From contig JAECZT010000008.1 of NCBI GenBank assembly GCA_020055645.1, positions 310,001 to 374,000 on the forward strand: DNA of 64,000 nt. Reading direction: 5' to 3'. Below the pieces are notes generated by a model. That model did no database searches. It was not told the origin of the DNA and was given only the letters and a program-made list of their open reading frames with translations. The stretch comes from Tomocerus qinae. Taxonomy: Eukaryota; Arthropoda; Collembola; Entomobryomorpha; Tomoceridae. Positions 62,101-64,000 of this stretch are shown here, piece after piece. A program made the position numbers and the translations under genes. How positions within the stretch are numbered: position 1 is the first letter of the stretch; every line of letters starts with the position of its first letter.

Positions 62101-64000
62101 TTTTTTAAGCTTTTTGGCTCGTACAAGTTTAAAAAATAATTAAAACTGTTGAAAATTATTTTTTAAGCTTTTTGGCTCGTACAAGTTTAAAAAATAATTA
62201 AAACTGTTGAATGTTATTTTTAAACTTTTTGGCTCGTACAAGTATTAAATCATGAATTTTAACTCTTGAAAATTATTTTTTAAGCTTTTTGGCTCGTACA
62301 AGTTTAAAAAATAATTAAAACTGTTGAATGTTATTTTTAAGCTTTTTGGCTCGTACAAGTATTAAATCATGAATTTTAACTCTTGAAAATTATTTTTTAA
62401 GCTTTTTGGCTCGTACAAGTTTAAAAAATAATTAAAACTGTTGAATGTTATTTTCAAGCTTTTTGGCTCGTACAAGTATTAAATCATGAATTTACTCTTG
62501 AAAATAATTAAAACTGTTGAAAATTATTTTTTAAGCTTTTTGGCTCGTACAAGTTTAAAAAATAATTAAAACTGTTGAATGTTATTTTTAAGCTTTTTGG
62601 CTCGTACAAGTATTAAATCATGAATTTTAACTCTTGAAAATTATTTTTTAAGCTTTTTGGCTCGTACAAGTTTAAAAAATAATTAAAACTGTTGAATGTT
62701 ATTTTTAAGCTTTTTGGCTCGTACAAGTATTAAATCATGAATTTTAACTCTTGAAAATTATTTTTTAAGCTTTTTGGCTCGTACAAGTTTAAAAAATAAT
62801 TAAAACTGTTGAATGTTATTTTTAAGCTTTTTGGCTCGTACAAGTATTAAATCATGAATTTTAACTCTTGAAAATTATTTTTTAAGCTTTTTGGCTCGCA
62901 CAAGTATTAAATCATGAATTTCAACTATTGAAAATTATTTTTTAAGCTTTTTGGCTCGTACAAGTATTAAATCATGAATTTCAACTCTTGAAAATTATTT
63001 TTTAAGCTTTTTGGCCCGTACAAGTTTAAAAAATAATTAAAACTGTTGAATGTTATTTTTAAGCTTTTTGGCTCGTACAAGTATTAAATCATGAATTTTA
63101 ACTCTTGAAAATTATTTTTTAAGCTTTTTGGCTCGCACAAGTATTAAATCATGAATTTCAACTCTTGAAAATTATTTTTTAAGCTTTTTGGCTCGTACAA
63201 GTTTTAAATCATGAATTTTAACTCTAAACTGTTCAATGTTATTTTCAAGCTTTTTTTAAAGTACAAGTATTAAATCATGAATTTCTACGCTTGAAAATTA
63301 TTTTTTAAGCTTTTTGGCCCGTACAAGTTTAAAAAATAATTAAAACTGTTGAATGTTATTTTTAAACTTTTTGGCTCGTACAAGTATTAAATCATGAATT
63401 TTAACTCTTGAAAATTATTTTTTAAGCTTTTTGGCTCGTACAAGTATTAAATCATGAATTTCAACTCTTGAAAATTATTTTTTAAACTTTTTGGCTCGTA
63501 CAAGTATTAAATCATGAATCTTAACTCTTGAAAATTATAATTGCTTTTGTACAATTATTATAATTAAAATTGTTGAATGTTATTTTCAAGCTTTTCTTCA
63601 CGTACAAGTATTAAATCATGAATTTCAACTCTTGAAAATTATTTTCAGCTTTTTTTTGGCCTGTACAATTAAAAAAGCCTTTAAAGAAATGTATTAAGGC
63701 TTGAATTGCTTTTTGGCTCGTACAAGTATTAAATCATGAATTTTAAATGTATTATTTAAACTTTTTGGCTCGTACAAGTATTAAATCATGAATTTCAACT
63801 CTTGAAAATTATTTTTTAAGCTTTTTGGCTCGTACAAGTTTAAAAACCAATTAAAACTGTTGAATGTTATTTTTAAGCTTTTTGGCTCGTACAAGTATTA
63901 AATCATGAATTTTAACTCTTGAAAATTATTTTTTAAGCTTTTTGGCCTGTACAAGTATTAAATCATGAATTTTAACTCTTGAAAATTATTTTTTAAGCTT
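50114..64000 (-). repeat. A/B satellite array in minus orientation, distal to the retrotransposon
   Basis: Tandem A (60 bp) and B (57 bp) monomers in reverse complement to the end of the window, often as A-B dimers. I saw no C or E monomers. The B' subtype with CAAGCTTTTTTTCACG and two further forms, CTTTTTTTTACG and CTTTTTTTAAAG, occur repeatedly. Many joints are irregular: truncated or fused monomers near 50509-50570, 51944-51985, 52139-52175, 53182-53250, 53434, 54463-54535, 55224, 57557-57590, 58078-58092, 60728, 61293, 61400 and 62492-62520. No gene is visible; the 76-codon frames at 50227-50457 and 51702-51932 are satellite. Confidence 0.96.
63530..63762 (-). repeat. Irregular satellite stretch with non-satellite filler
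   Basis: Monomers break down here: AATTATAATTGCTTTTGTAC near 63532, and about 45 bp at 63668-63712 (AAAAAAGCCTTTAAAGAAAT and following) that does not match any monomer. Regular A/B monomers resume near 63760. It may be a small insertion or a local rearrangement. Confidence 0.65.

Overview
This window is almost entirely one AT-rich tandem satellite (about 23-25% GC in the consensus monomers), with a single non-LTR retrotransposon embedded in it. The organism is a eukaryote. An arthropod, probably an insect, is the best guess: the retroelement starts with a TCAGTC initiator-like sequence, its reverse transcriptase resembles the Jockey/CR1/Daphne/Crack group, and it ends in an (ATT)n tail. No species can be named. 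There is no host gene, rRNA, tRNA or CRISPR array.

Layout. Positions 1 to about 36100 are a satellite array read on the + strand. It is built mainly from a 60-bp monomer (A) and a 57-bp monomer (B), often alternating as a 117-bp dimer, and nearly every one carries a HindIII site (AAGCTT). A 69-bp monomer (C, with GGCGTAAAAG in place of GCCAAAAAGC) occurs in clusters. Nine clusters are complete five-monomer cassettes of 344-345 bp in a fixed internal order; the rest are shortened or hybrid. Positions 36100-39632 are a diverged zone with 68-78-bp monomers (E), and part of it is duplicated about 2 kb apart. A 100-N assembly gap lies at 39633-39732.

Beyond the gap every satellite monomer is on the opposite strand. 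Positions 39733-45748 are A/B satellite with only two single C copies. Positions 45749-50113 hold the retrotransposon, in + orientation: a 5' leader, an ORF1 broken by satellite DNA, an apparently intact EN-RT ORF2 (47116-50019), a short 3' UTR, AATAAA and an (ATT)n tail. Positions 50114-64000 are again minus-strand A/B satellite with many irregular monomer junctions.

How the parts relate. The satellite has no credible coding potential; its short ORFs come from monomer lengths that are multiples of three. The retroelement is the only protein-coding locus. ORF2 would supply endonuclease and reverse transcriptase, but ORF1 is interrupted by about 90 bp of satellite, so this copy is probably not autonomous. 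The most notable features are satellite DNA inside the retroelement at two places, the strand switch at the gap, and the repeated C cassettes.
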